The notes under the pieces are model-generated. The model made no database searches and was not told where the DNA came from. It saw only the letters and a list, made by a program, of their open reading frames with translations. Both the position numbers and the translations under genes were made by a program. Below are positions 1-5,509 of a stretch of 6,743 nt of DNA, piece after piece; position 1 is the first letter of the stretch; every line of letters begins with the position of its first letter. This DNA comes from Methanofollis sp. (GTDB taxonomy: Archaea > Halobacteriota > Methanomicrobia > Methanomicrobiales > Methanofollaceae): the NCBI GenBank assembly GCA_028696365.1, contig JAQVHG010000120.1, positions 1 through 6,743 of the forward strand. Reading direction: 5' to 3'.

Positions 1-455
1 ATCTCGAATGGGTTGACATGCCCGGTGTTCTTGAGGACGACCCGGTGCTGGCTCGCATAGAACGGAACCTTCTCGGCGGTCTGGTAACGTTCTTTCGTCA
101 AGGGATCGCGGTACAGCAAACGCCTGATCACCTCGCCGTTCAGGACCGTCTTCTCGAAGATCTCAGGGACGTCCTCGGCCTTCACCTGCTGATAGAAGAT
201 CTTGCTCGGATGGACGACCACCAGCGGCCCCCGCTCGCAGAACCCATGGCACCCGGTGGCGTCGGCCATGAAGGTGACCCCGATTTCCATGCCCCTCTTC
301 CTAGATTCCTCCTTGAAGGCCTCGCGCACCGCGGCACTCCCTGAGGCGAGGCACCCGGTGCCAGCACAGACCTGCACCCAGGCCGGGGCGTCGCCCCCTT
401 TCGGCGGTAACGATGTGCGGTAGCCATCGAGCGCCTCCTTACTCTTCAGCCTCAT
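1..455 (-). CDS. NuoF-like NAD(P)H-oxidising flavoprotein subunit (partial, N-terminal 151 residues)
   Basis: The gene encodes the start of a NuoF/HydB/HndC-type protein, the flavin- and NAD(P)H-binding subunit of complex I-like, bifurcating hydrogenase or formate dehydrogenase complexes in the cytoplasm. What is visible is the N-terminal thioredoxin-like [2Fe-2S] domain: Cys30-x4-Cys35 (VCAGTGC) and Cys69-x3-Cys73 (TGCHGFC), then GPLVVVHP and the family-typical segment VIRRLLYRDP near residues 109-118. The FMN/NADH domain and the C-terminal cluster domain lie beyond the left edge. I chose the ATG at 455 because it is in frame with all these motifs, overlaps the end of the upstream nuoE-like gene by 17 bp and has GGAG seven bases before it. 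The tight overlap implies co-transcription and a joint complex. Which catalytic partner it serves (hydrogenase, formate dehydrogenase, other) cannot be told from here. The family is certain; NAD versus NADP is open. Confidence 0.93.
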   Translation of the reverse strand, partial: MRLKSKEALDGYRTSLPPKGGDAPAWVQVCAGTGCLASGSAAVREAFKEESRKRGMEIGVTFMADATGCHGFCERGPLVVVHPSKIFYQQVKAEDVPEIFEKTVLNGEVIRRLLYRDPLTKERYQTAEKVPFYASQHRVVLKNTGHVNPFE

Positions 456-900
456 CCTCACGCTCCGTCTCGATCAGCTCAGGGATCTTGGCGATCCCCA
501 TCTTCCCATACACTCGCTCGTTCACCACTACCACCGGCGCCATCGCACAGGCCCCGACACAGTTCACGGTCTGGAGGGTGAACTGGCCGTCCGCGGTGGT
601 CTCGCCGTCCTTGATCCCAAGCGCTTCTTCGACAGCCTCGACGAGTCGCGGTGCCCCGCGGATGTGGCACGCTGTCCCGGCGCAGACTTTGATCACCTTT
701 TTCCCGAGCGGGACCAGACTGAGCGCCTTGTAAAAGGTGGCGACACTGAAGACCTGGCTCTCAGGCACGCCAAGGTACTCGGCGACCTCTTTCATCGACT
801 CGACCGAGAGATAGTTGTACTCAGCCTGGATGTCCTGCAATGCTGCAAGCAGATGCCTGGGATCCTGCGGGTAGGCTTCGAGGATCTCCTGCACTGTCAT
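439..900 (-). CDS. NuoE-like [2Fe-2S] subunit (thioredoxin-like ferredoxin)
   Basis: A 153-residue protein of the NuoE/HydC/HndA family, the small electron-transfer partner of NuoF-type flavoproteins. An N-terminal helical part (MTVQEILEAYPQDPRHLLAA) is followed by the conserved VFSVATFYKALSLVPLGK region around residues 50-67, and then by the thioredoxin-like fold carrying one [2Fe-2S] cluster. Its ligands are Cys73-x4-Cys78 (VCAGTACH) and Cys114-x3-Cys118 (NCVGACAMAP). The length equals that usual for NuoE. The frame stays open upstream to an ATG at 1071, with further ATGs at 924 and 912. I prefer 900 because GGGAG sits five bases before it and because the extra upstream residues do not resemble NuoE. 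The gene is followed with a 17-bp overlap by the nuoF-like gene. It belongs to a soluble NuoEF module and not to full complex I, as far as the visible part shows. Confidence 0.92.
   Translation of the reverse strand: MTVQEILEAYPQDPRHLLAALQDIQAEYNYLSVESMKEVAEYLGVPESQVFSVATFYKALSLVPLGKKVIKVCAGTACHIRGAPRLVEAVEEALGIKDGETTADGQFTLQTVNCVGACAMAPVVVVNERVYGKMGIAKIPELIETEREDEAEE
463..466 (-). promoter_or_regulatory. Ribosome binding site that fixes the nuoF-like start
   Basis: GGAG lies 7 bases upstream of the ATG at 455, inside the last codons of the nuoE-like gene. It supports this start over the out-of-frame ATG at 427, which has a better-looking AAGGAGG but opens a frame lacking all NuoF motifs. 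Confidence 0.55.
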
Positions 901-905
901 GTGAT

Positions 906-910
906 CTCCC
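906..910 (-). promoter_or_regulatory. Ribosome binding site for the nuoE-like gene
   Basis: GGGAG (within GGGAGATC) is spaced five bases from the ATG at 900. The alternative ATG at 924 is preceded by a G-run (AGGGGG) at a similar distance, so an eight-residue longer protein is not excluded. Confidence 0.5.
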
Positions 911-1095
911 ATGTCTCCGGTCATGGCAACCCCCTGTGCTACCCTCAAGCAGAGGTCTTGGTACAAAAACCCTTCGAGGGCGGGATGTTTGGTTTCTGCC
1001 ACGGGGATGAGGGGGAGAATAAGAGCCAGTCCCATCAATTGATCACAGGGAAGAGAGTGTCTTCTCTCCAAGCCTTCGATGATGCCGCCCCAGGG

Positions 1096-1107
1096 CTTAT
1101 TGATAAA
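1096..1107 (-). promoter_or_regulatory. Possible TATA box for the nuoEF-like operon (weak)
   Basis: On the minus strand the stretch reads ATTTATCAATAA, a moderate match to an archaeal TATA box. Transcription would start near 1075-1080 and leave a long untranslated leader. No upstream BRE is evident. This is a guess from composition only. Confidence 0.2.
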
Positions 1108-1194
1108 TGATGAACGTGTCTCCCCATTTTCCTACACCAGAGGCTTCCTCGAAGATTCTTGTTTTCTTGATCTCACTATCACTTGTTTTCCCTA

Positions 1195-1306
1195 GATCTC
1201 AGGATGGCGATGATGAGGGAAGGCTGAGGGCCGATCATTCTGAAGGGATTGCAATTCTCTGCCTCTTTTCGTGCGGGGTGTGGGCAGCAGCGAGCATGAG
1301 ATAATT
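1195..1306 (-). repeat. Degenerate copy of the dispersed intergenic repeat (copy A)
   Basis: Read on the plus strand it begins CCCTAGATCTCAGGATG (just before 1195), matching CCCTAGGATCTCAGGGACG at 5156. It continues with the GGGAAGG and GAAGGGATTGCAAT segments found in the copies at 3181 and 4829. Its right part (GCAGCGAGCATGAGATAAT, 1286-1304) matches GAGCACCAGCGAGTATGAGA near 5253, so copies A and E share about 110 bp of colinear similarity. It abuts the next repeat copy. Confidence 0.65.
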
Positions 1307-1549
1307 TCGGCTTTGTAGAAATTCTCTTGATGAATCTCTCTGTCGGGGGGCTTGGCCGCCCTCCGGTCCCCCTGCCACACGATAGGTCGAGGAGGACTGC
1401 ACTCTCTTTATGGTCGTCTATTCTGCCTTCCCGGCCAACCTTGCTCCCCCGGGGGTCCAGGGGCAGAGCCCTCGGCCAAAGAGGTAGGAAGGTGGGTGAC
1501 ACACGTCTCCCCCACACAAGAGGTGAGGGTTTCTACAGAGCCCCAAAAT
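1304..1549 (+). repeat. MITE-like intergenic repeat with inverted ends (copy B)
   Basis: The element is bounded by inverted ends: TGTAGAAA at 1314-1321 on the left and TTTCTACA at 1530-1537 on the right. The similarity extends outward (ATTTCGGCTT on the left, ATTTTGGGGCTC on the right end read in reverse) and inward (CTC). Inside, in order, are a GC-rich hairpin segment (GGGGGGCTTGGCCGCCC), the family signature CACGATAGGTCGAGGA at 1377-1392, CTGCCTTCCCGGCC, and GGGGGTCCAGGGGCAGAGCC near 1451-1470. No transposase is encoded, so if mobile it would be non-autonomous. No convincing target-site duplication is visible. Confidence 0.7.
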
Positions 1550-1607
1550 CGGGTGATACCCCAAGAACGATCTGTAAGAGGTGGATCAGGTCTCAAGAAT
1601 TTCAAGG

Positions 1608-1620
1608 CGAAAACTATATG
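1608..1620 (+). promoter_or_regulatory. TATA box with BRE-like element for fno
   Basis: CGAAAACTATATG has a purine-rich BRE-like part (CGAAAA) directly before a TATA-like ACTATATG. Transcription starting about 25 bases downstream (near 1640) would leave a leader of only about 15 bases. That agrees with the absence of a Shine-Dalgarno sequence before the fno start. Confidence 0.55.
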
Positions 1621-1654
1621 TGGGACAATAATAAAAAATACGACATAGAACACT

Positions 1655-2308
1655 ATGTCCATGAAAATAGGAATTATTGGAGGAACTGGGGGGATTGGAC
1701 AGGGGATGGCACTGCGGCTCTCGCAGAACCATTCAGTCTATATCGGATCGCGTATCGAAGAGAAAGCTCAGGCCGCCTGCGAACTCTGTGGTTATGCCCT
1801 CAAGGTGTTGGGTCTTCCTTTCGACCTGCTCCCGACGACCAACCAGGGGGTCGTTGATGAATCTGAGATTGTCGTCTTCTCAATCCCGGCCGAGAACCTG
1901 GAGAGGACGATCAAGGGGCTCAACGGATTGGAAGGCAAGACGGTCATCAGCCTGATGAACCCGATGATCAAGGCTGACTATTTCAAGTACAATCCGCCGG
2001 AGGAAGGGTCGGCCGCTGTAAAACTTCAAAAACTTCTGCCAGATTCAAAGGTCGTGGCCGCCTTCAACAACATTCCGGCTGGCAAATGGCAGCAACTCTC
2101 TGAGCCTCTCGACTATTCAGTCTGTGTCTGTTCAGACTTCGACGACGCAAAGGAGACGGTCATGGAACTGGTCAACTCGGTCTCAGAACTCCAGGCTCTC
2201 GATGCCGGCCCCCTCGCGGTCTCGCCGTACATTGAGGCCATCACCCCGCTCGTCATCAACATCGCCAGGTTCAGCAAGATGCGCGATGTTGGGGTCTACT
2301 TCAAGTAG
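1655..2308 (+). CDS. npdG: NADPH:F420 oxidoreductase (F420-dependent NADP reductase)
   Basis: A 217-residue cytoplasmic enzyme that moves a hydride between NADP(H) and coenzyme F420; also called Fno. The N-terminal Rossmann fold shows IGIIGGTGGIGQGMALRL (residues 5-22), the glycine-rich loop. GSR at 31-33 follows the second strand, with EEK at 35-37, as in Archaeoglobus Fno where this region binds the NADP 2'-phosphate. The family's C-terminal F420 region is intact: LDAGPL (182-187) and ITPLVINIARFSKM (196-209). Length is normal for the family. The start at 1655 gives MSMKIGI; the ATG two codons on (1661) is equally plausible. Neither has a Shine-Dalgarno, suggesting a short-leader or leaderless mRNA. 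Beside an NADP-type alcohol dehydrogenase its likely direction is NADPH to F420H2. In methanogens that do not use alcohols it mainly makes NADPH. Confidence 0.96.
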   Translation: MSMKIGIIGGTGGIGQGMALRLSQNHSVYIGSRIEEKAQAACELCGYALKVLGLPFDLLPTTNQGVVDESEIVVFSIPAENLERTIKGLNGLEGKTVISLMNPMIKADYFKYNPPEEGSAAVKLQKLLPDSKVVAAFNNIPAGKWQQLSEPLDYSVCVCSDFDDAKETVMELVNSVSELQALDAGPLAVSPYIEAITPLVINIARFSKMRDVGVYFK

Positions 2309-2330
2309 ACCAGAGGGCTCTTCTTTTTTT
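2293..2330 (+). terminator. Intrinsic terminator overlapping the fno stop codon
   Basis: GGTCTACTTCAAGTAGACC (2293-2311) is a perfect inverted repeat around a single central base, a stem of about seven pairs with a five-base loop. The TAG stop (2306-2308) lies in its 3' arm. A run of seven T (2324-2330) follows. Hairpin plus T-run suggests termination directly at the gene end. Confidence 0.7.
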
Positions 2331-2350
2331 AATCATGATTTTAATCATGA
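2327..2350. repeat. Tandem 12-bp repeat TTTTAATCATGA x2
   Basis: Two perfect adjacent copies of TTTTAATCATGA (2327-2338 and 2339-2350). Each contains the palindromic core AATCATGATT or part of it. It overlaps the T-run of the fno terminator. It could be a protein-binding site or simple AT-rich expansion; no gene start follows closely. Confidence 0.6.
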
Positions 2351-2645
2351 GATATTTTACCTGCCGTCTTCATTGAAGTCGCCAACGGTGTAGGATCGGC
2401 GGTGCCAAAACGTCCTGGACGGTTATCTCTGTCATACGACAAGATGGAGAATCCAATCCAATCATCGTCTCCCATCTTTGGAGAGATCAAACGTGAACGG
2501 ATTCGAGAAAGCCACAGTTTAGAGTATGTAGATTCCTTCGCTGTTCCGGGTGTACGCGCAACTCAACTGCCTTCCCATGGATTCTTGTCAGGGGTGCTCT
2601 CGAAGATCCGAGATCCTCTCAATCTCTCTCTGGTCACAGTTATCC

Positions 2646-2710
2646 GATCCCCAGGAAGAAGATAGGGCTGAGAAGGCCATGCTCCAATAGAAGAGAAAAC
2701 ACTGCAGCGA
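2646..2710 (-). repeat. Truncated, degenerate copy of the dispersed repeat (copy F)
   Basis: The plus strand reads GATCCCCAGGAAGAAGATAG then GGCTGAGAAGGCCATGCTC, which aligns with GGACCCCCGGGATGAAGATA and GGTCGGGAAGGCATATTC at 4820-4858. Weaker similarity continues through TAGAAGAG. The GC-rich hairpin end is missing. Confidence 0.5.
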
Positions 2711-2850
2711 CATCATTCCTGTTCCCATATTCCCGAATTACACCCTTCTTCTCTCACACCCAGAACAGACATACCCAACCTCCATCAACAGGAGACCAAG
2801 CCTCCAAGAGATATAGACCGATCTTGAGGAGAAAGCCGTGGAATCTCATA

Positions 2851-3026
2851 ATCTGGGGCTCTGTAGAAACTCTCTGGGTGGCTCTCTCTGGCGGGGGGAC
2901 TGGCCACCCCCCCCATCCCTCCACGCGATCGATAGGTGGAGGACAACAGCAATACCCTCTTCAGGGTCATTGATGGTCCCTTCCCGGTTCAATCTTCGTC
3001 GCGGGGGTTCGGGGGCAGAGCCCCCA
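2851..3026 (+). repeat. Dispersed intergenic repeat (copy C)
   Basis: It starts with TGGGGCTCTGTAGAAAC (2854-2870), the exact inverse of GTTTCTACAGAGCCCCA at 1529-1545. It then follows the family order: GGGGGGACTGGCCACCCC, CGATAGGTGGAGGACAACAG, CCCTTCCCGGTTC, CAATCTTCGTCGCGGGGG, and the hairpin GGGGGCAGAGCCCCC (3011-3025). It lies in opposite orientation to the copy at 3181-3320. Confidence 0.75.
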
Positions 3027-3180
3027 GTATGAGCATGGAGGGAGGTGGTTGAATCATACTCAGAGGTCATCCCAAAACTCTCCGGTCCTCCCTCTTCTCA
3101 GAAGAAAGCACTGAATGGTGGAGAGATCCTCCCTCTCTTCGTTGCGCATCCATACATTCATGCCTTTCCATACCACCGTG

Positions 3181-3320
3181 CCGGGGGCAGAGCCCCCGGG
3201 CCCTCAGGATGAAGATAGGGTCTGGAAGGCATATTTGAAATCTATGAAAAGGGATTGTCGTCCACGACCTATCGTGCCGGGTGGGGCTAGGGGGGCGGCC
3301 AAGTCCCCTGGTGGAGGATA
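3181..3320 (-). repeat. Dispersed intergenic repeat (copy D)
   Basis: Its plus-strand start is the hairpin CCGGGGGCAGAGCCCCCGG (3181-3199), eight perfect pairs around AGA. From GGATGAAGATAGGG at 3207 to TCGTG at 3276 it matches the copy at 4829-4899 at roughly 90% with one indel. It ends in GGGGGCGGCCAAGTCCCC (3291-3308), the reverse complement of the TGGCC hairpin segment in copies B and C. The TTTCTACA end is degraded here (GGTTTAGAAA near 3321). Confidence 0.78.
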
Positions 3321-3437
3321 GGGTTTAGAAATTCAGGAATAAAAAAAATTCAGTTCAAGATGATTTTCAACCTCAGTGAGTTTTGGGATATGTTCTCAAA
3401 CTAAGAAAAGGTAAGGATTTTTACAAGGCCAAATCTG

Positions 3438-3450
3438 GCAAAATATTTTA
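3438..3450 (+). promoter_or_regulatory. Candidate TATA box for the alcohol dehydrogenase
   Basis: GGCAAAATATTTTATG holds an AT-rich TATA-like core (AAATATTTTA, 3441-3450). A start about 25 bases later (near 3471) would give a leader of about 45 bases containing the GGAGG site. Another A-rich stretch (GGAATAAAAAAAATT, 3335-3349) could be a second promoter or the far element of this one. Confidence 0.45.
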
Positions 3451-3502
3451 TGTCCACAGAGGATCCCACATCCCCACAGGGCACCTGGTGCGTGCCCCAT
3501 AT

Positions 3503-3507
3503 GGAGG
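3503..3507 (+). promoter_or_regulatory. Ribosome binding site that fixes the alcohol dehydrogenase start
   Basis: GGAGG (3503-3507) is followed by GGAA and lies 10 bases before the ATG at 3518, slightly long but usable. The ATG at 3513 hits a stop after two codons. The in-frame ATG at 3383 has no such site. Confidence 0.65.
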
Positions 3508-3517
3508 GGAACATGAG

Positions 3518-4666
3518 ATGACATCCACCTATCTAAACCCGCCGGTCGCCCTCATGGGCGCTGGGGCGGTGAAAGAGATCGGGAATTGGGCCAAGATGCT
3601 CGGGGGAAAGAAGGCATTCATTGTCTGTGGGATTGGGAAACATGGGAGAGCACTCGCTGAGGACGTTGGGGTTCTCCTCAAAGACGCAGGCGTCGATGTT
3701 GTGATCTATCCTGGCGCCGAGCCTAACCCGACCGATAATGCTGTCCACAAGGGCGTTGAGATGTACAAAAAAGAAGGCTGCGACATGATCGTCGCCGCTG
3801 GCGGGGGGTCCCCGATGGACTGCGCCAAGGGCATCGGGATTATCGTCACAAACGGCAGCGAGATCTATGATTATGAGGGTGCCGGCAAAGTAGGAGAAGC
3901 ATTGCCGCCGCTCATCGCCGTCAACACCACCGCCGGTACCGCCTCTGAGATGACCAACTTCGCGGTCATCACCGACACCCGCCGGCACGTCAAGATGGCA
4001 CTCGTAGACTGGAAGATGACCCCCAGGGTCGCGATCAACGACCCCGAATTGATGGTCAGCATGCCACCTGCACTCACTGCTGCCACTGGTATGGACGCCC
4101 TCACCCACGCGGTCGAGGCATACGTCTCCACCATCGCCACCCCGACCACCGACGCCGCCGCGCTGATGGCCATTCACCTTATTGGCAAATGGCTCCGCCC
4201 GGCTGTCGCCAACGGTAGCGACATCCATGCTCGCGATATGATGGCCCACGCCGAGTACCTTGCCGGCATCGCCTTCAACAACGCCAGCCTCGGCTACGTC
4301 CATGCGATGGCCCACCAGCTCGGCGGGTTCTACAACCTCCCGCACGGGGTTTGCAACGCTATCCTCCTCCCGCACGTCGAGAAGTTCAATCTCATCGCCG
4401 CACCTGATCGTTTCGTCGACATTGCCAAGGCACTCGGCGAGAACGTCGAGGGGCTCTCCACCATCGAAGCGGCAAACAAGGCCATCGATGCCATAAGGAG
4501 ACTTTCGGCCGACATCGGGATCCCGCCTGGGGTTAAGTCACTCGGCGCCAAAGAAGAGGACATCCCGACCCTTGCTGAGAACGCCATGAAGGATATCTGC
4601 AACCTCACTAACCCGCGGGTTGCGACGAAGGAAGAGATCATGGAGATCTACAAAGAGGCGATGTGA
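3518..4666 (+). CDS. Iron-dependent (group III) alcohol dehydrogenase, probably NADP-linked
   Basis: A 382-residue cytoplasmic dehydrogenase that would oxidise a primary alcohol to an aldehyde. The N-terminal domain (1-185) has the dinucleotide-binding GGGSPMDCAKGIGI at 95-108 and NTTAGTASEMTNFAVI at 136-151. The C-terminal helical domain has the metal ligands Asp193 and His197 (GMDALTHAVEAY), His262 (GYVHAMAHQLGG) and His276 (NLPHGVCNAILLPHV), with the spacing of E. coli FucO. His266, conserved in the family, is present. Position 38 is Gly (IVCGIGKHG) where NAD-specific FucO has Asp contacting the adenine ribose, which points to NADP. The start at 3518 gives family-normal length; a frame open 45 codons further upstream looks non-coding. 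It lies alone between fno and a convergent aldehyde oxidoreductase gene. Ethanol is the likely substrate, but propanol or other primary alcohols are possible, and the reverse direction cannot be excluded. Confidence 0.95.
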   Translation: MTSTYLNPPVALMGAGAVKEIGNWAKMLGGKKAFIVCGIGKHGRALAEDVGVLLKDAGVDVVIYPGAEPNPTDNAVHKGVEMYKKEGCDMIVAAGGGSPMDCAKGIGIIVTNGSEIYDYEGAGKVGEALPPLIAVNTTAGTASEMTNFAVITDTRRHVKMALVDWKMTPRVAINDPELMVSMPPALTAATGMDALTHAVEAYVSTIATPTTDAAALMAIHLIGKWLRPAVANGSDIHARDMMAHAEYLAGIAFNNASLGYVHAMAHQLGGFYNLPHGVCNAILLPHVEKFNLIAAPDRFVDIAKALGENVEGLSTIEAANKAIDAIRRLSADIGIPPGVKSLGAKEEDIPTLAENAMKDICNLTNPRVATKEEIMEIYKEAM

Positions 4667-4730
4667 AGATTTTGCAGCGTCATGCATGAACCGAAAACGC
4701 ACGCTTCACGCATACTGATGAAAATAATAT

Positions 4731-4756
4731 AGAGGGATCCCTCTGATCTCTTTTTT
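4731..4756 (+). terminator. Terminator after the alcohol dehydrogenase
   Basis: The perfect 14-base palindrome AGAGGGATCCCTCT (4731-4744) is followed by GATCTC and six T (4751-4756), about 65 bases after the stop codon. The palindrome has no unpaired loop, so the T-run may be the active part. Confidence 0.65.
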
Positions 4757-4774
4757 CTATCGCCAGCAATCTCA

Positions 4775-4965
4775 TCGCAGAACGTTCATCGCGGTCTCGC
4801 GTCGGGGGACTTCGCCCCCGGACCCCCGGGATGAAGATAGGGTCGGGAAGGCATATTCGAAATCTATGAAGAGCGTATTGCCGTCCTCGACCTATCGTGT
4901 CTCAGGGGATCGGGGGGCCGGCACGCTCCCTGTTAGAGAGTTCTATCTTGGGGTTTCTACAGAAT
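4775..4965 (-). repeat. Dispersed intergenic repeat with degenerate inverted ends (copy G)
   Basis: The best-preserved minus-oriented copy. Its right end carries TTTCTACAGAATG (4954-4966). Its left end, CGCAGAACGTTCATCGCGG then TCTCGCGTCGGGGGACTTCG, aligns with the outer arm of copy B (TGTAGAAATTCTC...TCTCTGTCGGGGGGCTTGG), so both arms look like diverged forms of one sequence. The core GGATGAAGATAGGGTCGGGA to ACCTATCGTG (4829-4899) closely matches copy D. Confidence 0.75.
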
Positions 4966-5155
4966 GTTTTTCTGGCTAGTATGAGAATATATCGCCTTCA
5001 AATTGCCTCATGCCAGCATACACAGGGGACAGAAAAACCCCCAGAATGATCAGCCCTCTACCTCGCGACCCATCTTTGTCCTACGGATCCGGTGGAAACG
5101 AGTGAGAACGAGTTTGAGAGTATCAAAGATCTTCTCTAACTCCCTCCAGTCGCAT

Positions 5156-5370
5156 CCCTAGGATCTCAGGGACGAAGATAAAGTCAGTAAGGGAAGATCA
5201 ATGCACATGAAGAGACATTTGCCATCTCCACTCATATCTTGAAGCAGGGAACGAGCACCAGCGAGTATGAGAAGATGAAGTCTTCGAGCAGTTGAGAAAG
5301 CCGGAATCTTTTGAGTGGCCAACCCCCCCGCAGAGATCGTTGTCAAGAGGGTTTCTACACAGCCCAAGAA
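5156..5370 (-). repeat. Diverged long copy of the dispersed repeat (copy E)
   Basis: The right end carries TTTCTACACAGCCCAAGAA (5352-5370). Inside are GAGTGGCCAACCCCCCCGCA (5313-5332), the inverse of the TGGCC/G-run segment, and at the left CCCTAGGATCTCAGGGACGA and CATGAAGAGACATTTGCC, related to the core of copies D and G. A middle part with CAGCGAGTATGAGA (about 5257-5270) is shared only with copy A. The hairpin end GGGGGCAGAGCCCCC is lost. Confidence 0.6.
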
Positions 5371-5509
5371 TGTTCAATCACGTTGCCTGAAGGCGTGTTC
5401 TCGATACATTGCCCCTATTTTCATGAGGCGATTGTGAGAAGAACCAGATCAAAACCGGAGTATATGGGAGGAACTGCACCGTCCCGATCCTGGAAACAAA
5501 TTGGACGGA

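Larger units (their letters stand above)
901..1654. other. Divergent intergenic region between nuoEF-like genes and fno
   Basis: This 754-bp stretch separates two divergent transcription units. The short open frames in it have no recognisable protein features and change frame across the repeats. It holds two copies of the dispersed GC-rich repeat (about 1195-1306 and 1304-1549) and the fno promoter near 1611. A weak TATA-like TTTATCAATA on the minus strand near 1096-1107 could serve the nuoEF-like genes, but would give a leader of about 180 nt; I did not find a better candidate closer to the gene. Confidence 0.7.
2309..3517. other. Long intergenic region between fno and the alcohol dehydrogenase
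   Basis: About 1.2 kb without a supportable gene. An open frame of 87 codons at 2402-2665 has no recognisable domain, no ribosome binding site and runs into repeat sequence, so I do not call it. The region holds the fno terminator, a tandem 12-bp repeat, three copies of the dispersed repeat (2646-2710, 2851-3026, 3181-3320) and, from 3330, an AT-rich stretch with the probable alcohol dehydrogenase promoter. Confidence 0.7.

Noticed and set aside
182..427. An open frame of 81 codons on the minus strand starting at an ATG with an excellent AAGGAGG site
   Set aside because: It is out of frame with the NuoF motifs; the overlapping frame from 455 encodes VCAGTGC, TGCHGFC and LLYRDP and runs uninterrupted to the window edge. 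The good ribosome site is most likely coincidental within GAG/GCG codons.
901..1071. A 57-residue N-terminal extension of the NuoE-like protein (ATG at 1071)
   Set aside because: The extension has no NuoE similarity, no ribosome binding site was seen, and the shorter form matches the family length.
1327..1857. A plus-strand open frame of 176 codons running from the repeat into fno
   Set aside because: It crosses repeat copy B and the fno promoter and then overlaps fno in another frame; no domain is visible.
2402..2665. A possible 87-residue small protein
   Set aside because: No recognisable domain, no convincing ribosome binding site, low-complexity composition, and it overlaps the start of a repeat fragment.
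3383..3517. A 45-residue N-terminal extension of the alcohol dehydrogenase
   Set aside because: Group III dehydrogenases start close to the NPPVALMGAGAV segment, GGAGG precedes the ATG at 3518, and the extension overlaps the probable promoter.
3533..4375. A long minus-strand open frame of 280 codons opposite the alcohol dehydrogenase
   Set aside because: It is the antisense shadow of a gene with complete dehydrogenase motifs; its Gly/Val/Asp/His-rich composition mirrors GC-biased codon positions.
1195..5370. The repeats as a CRISPR array or tRNA-like genes
   Set aside because: Copies are irregularly spaced, in both orientations, about 65-250 bp long and diverged; there are no short identical repeats with unique spacers, and no cloverleaf with a TTC-loop or CCA-type end was found.
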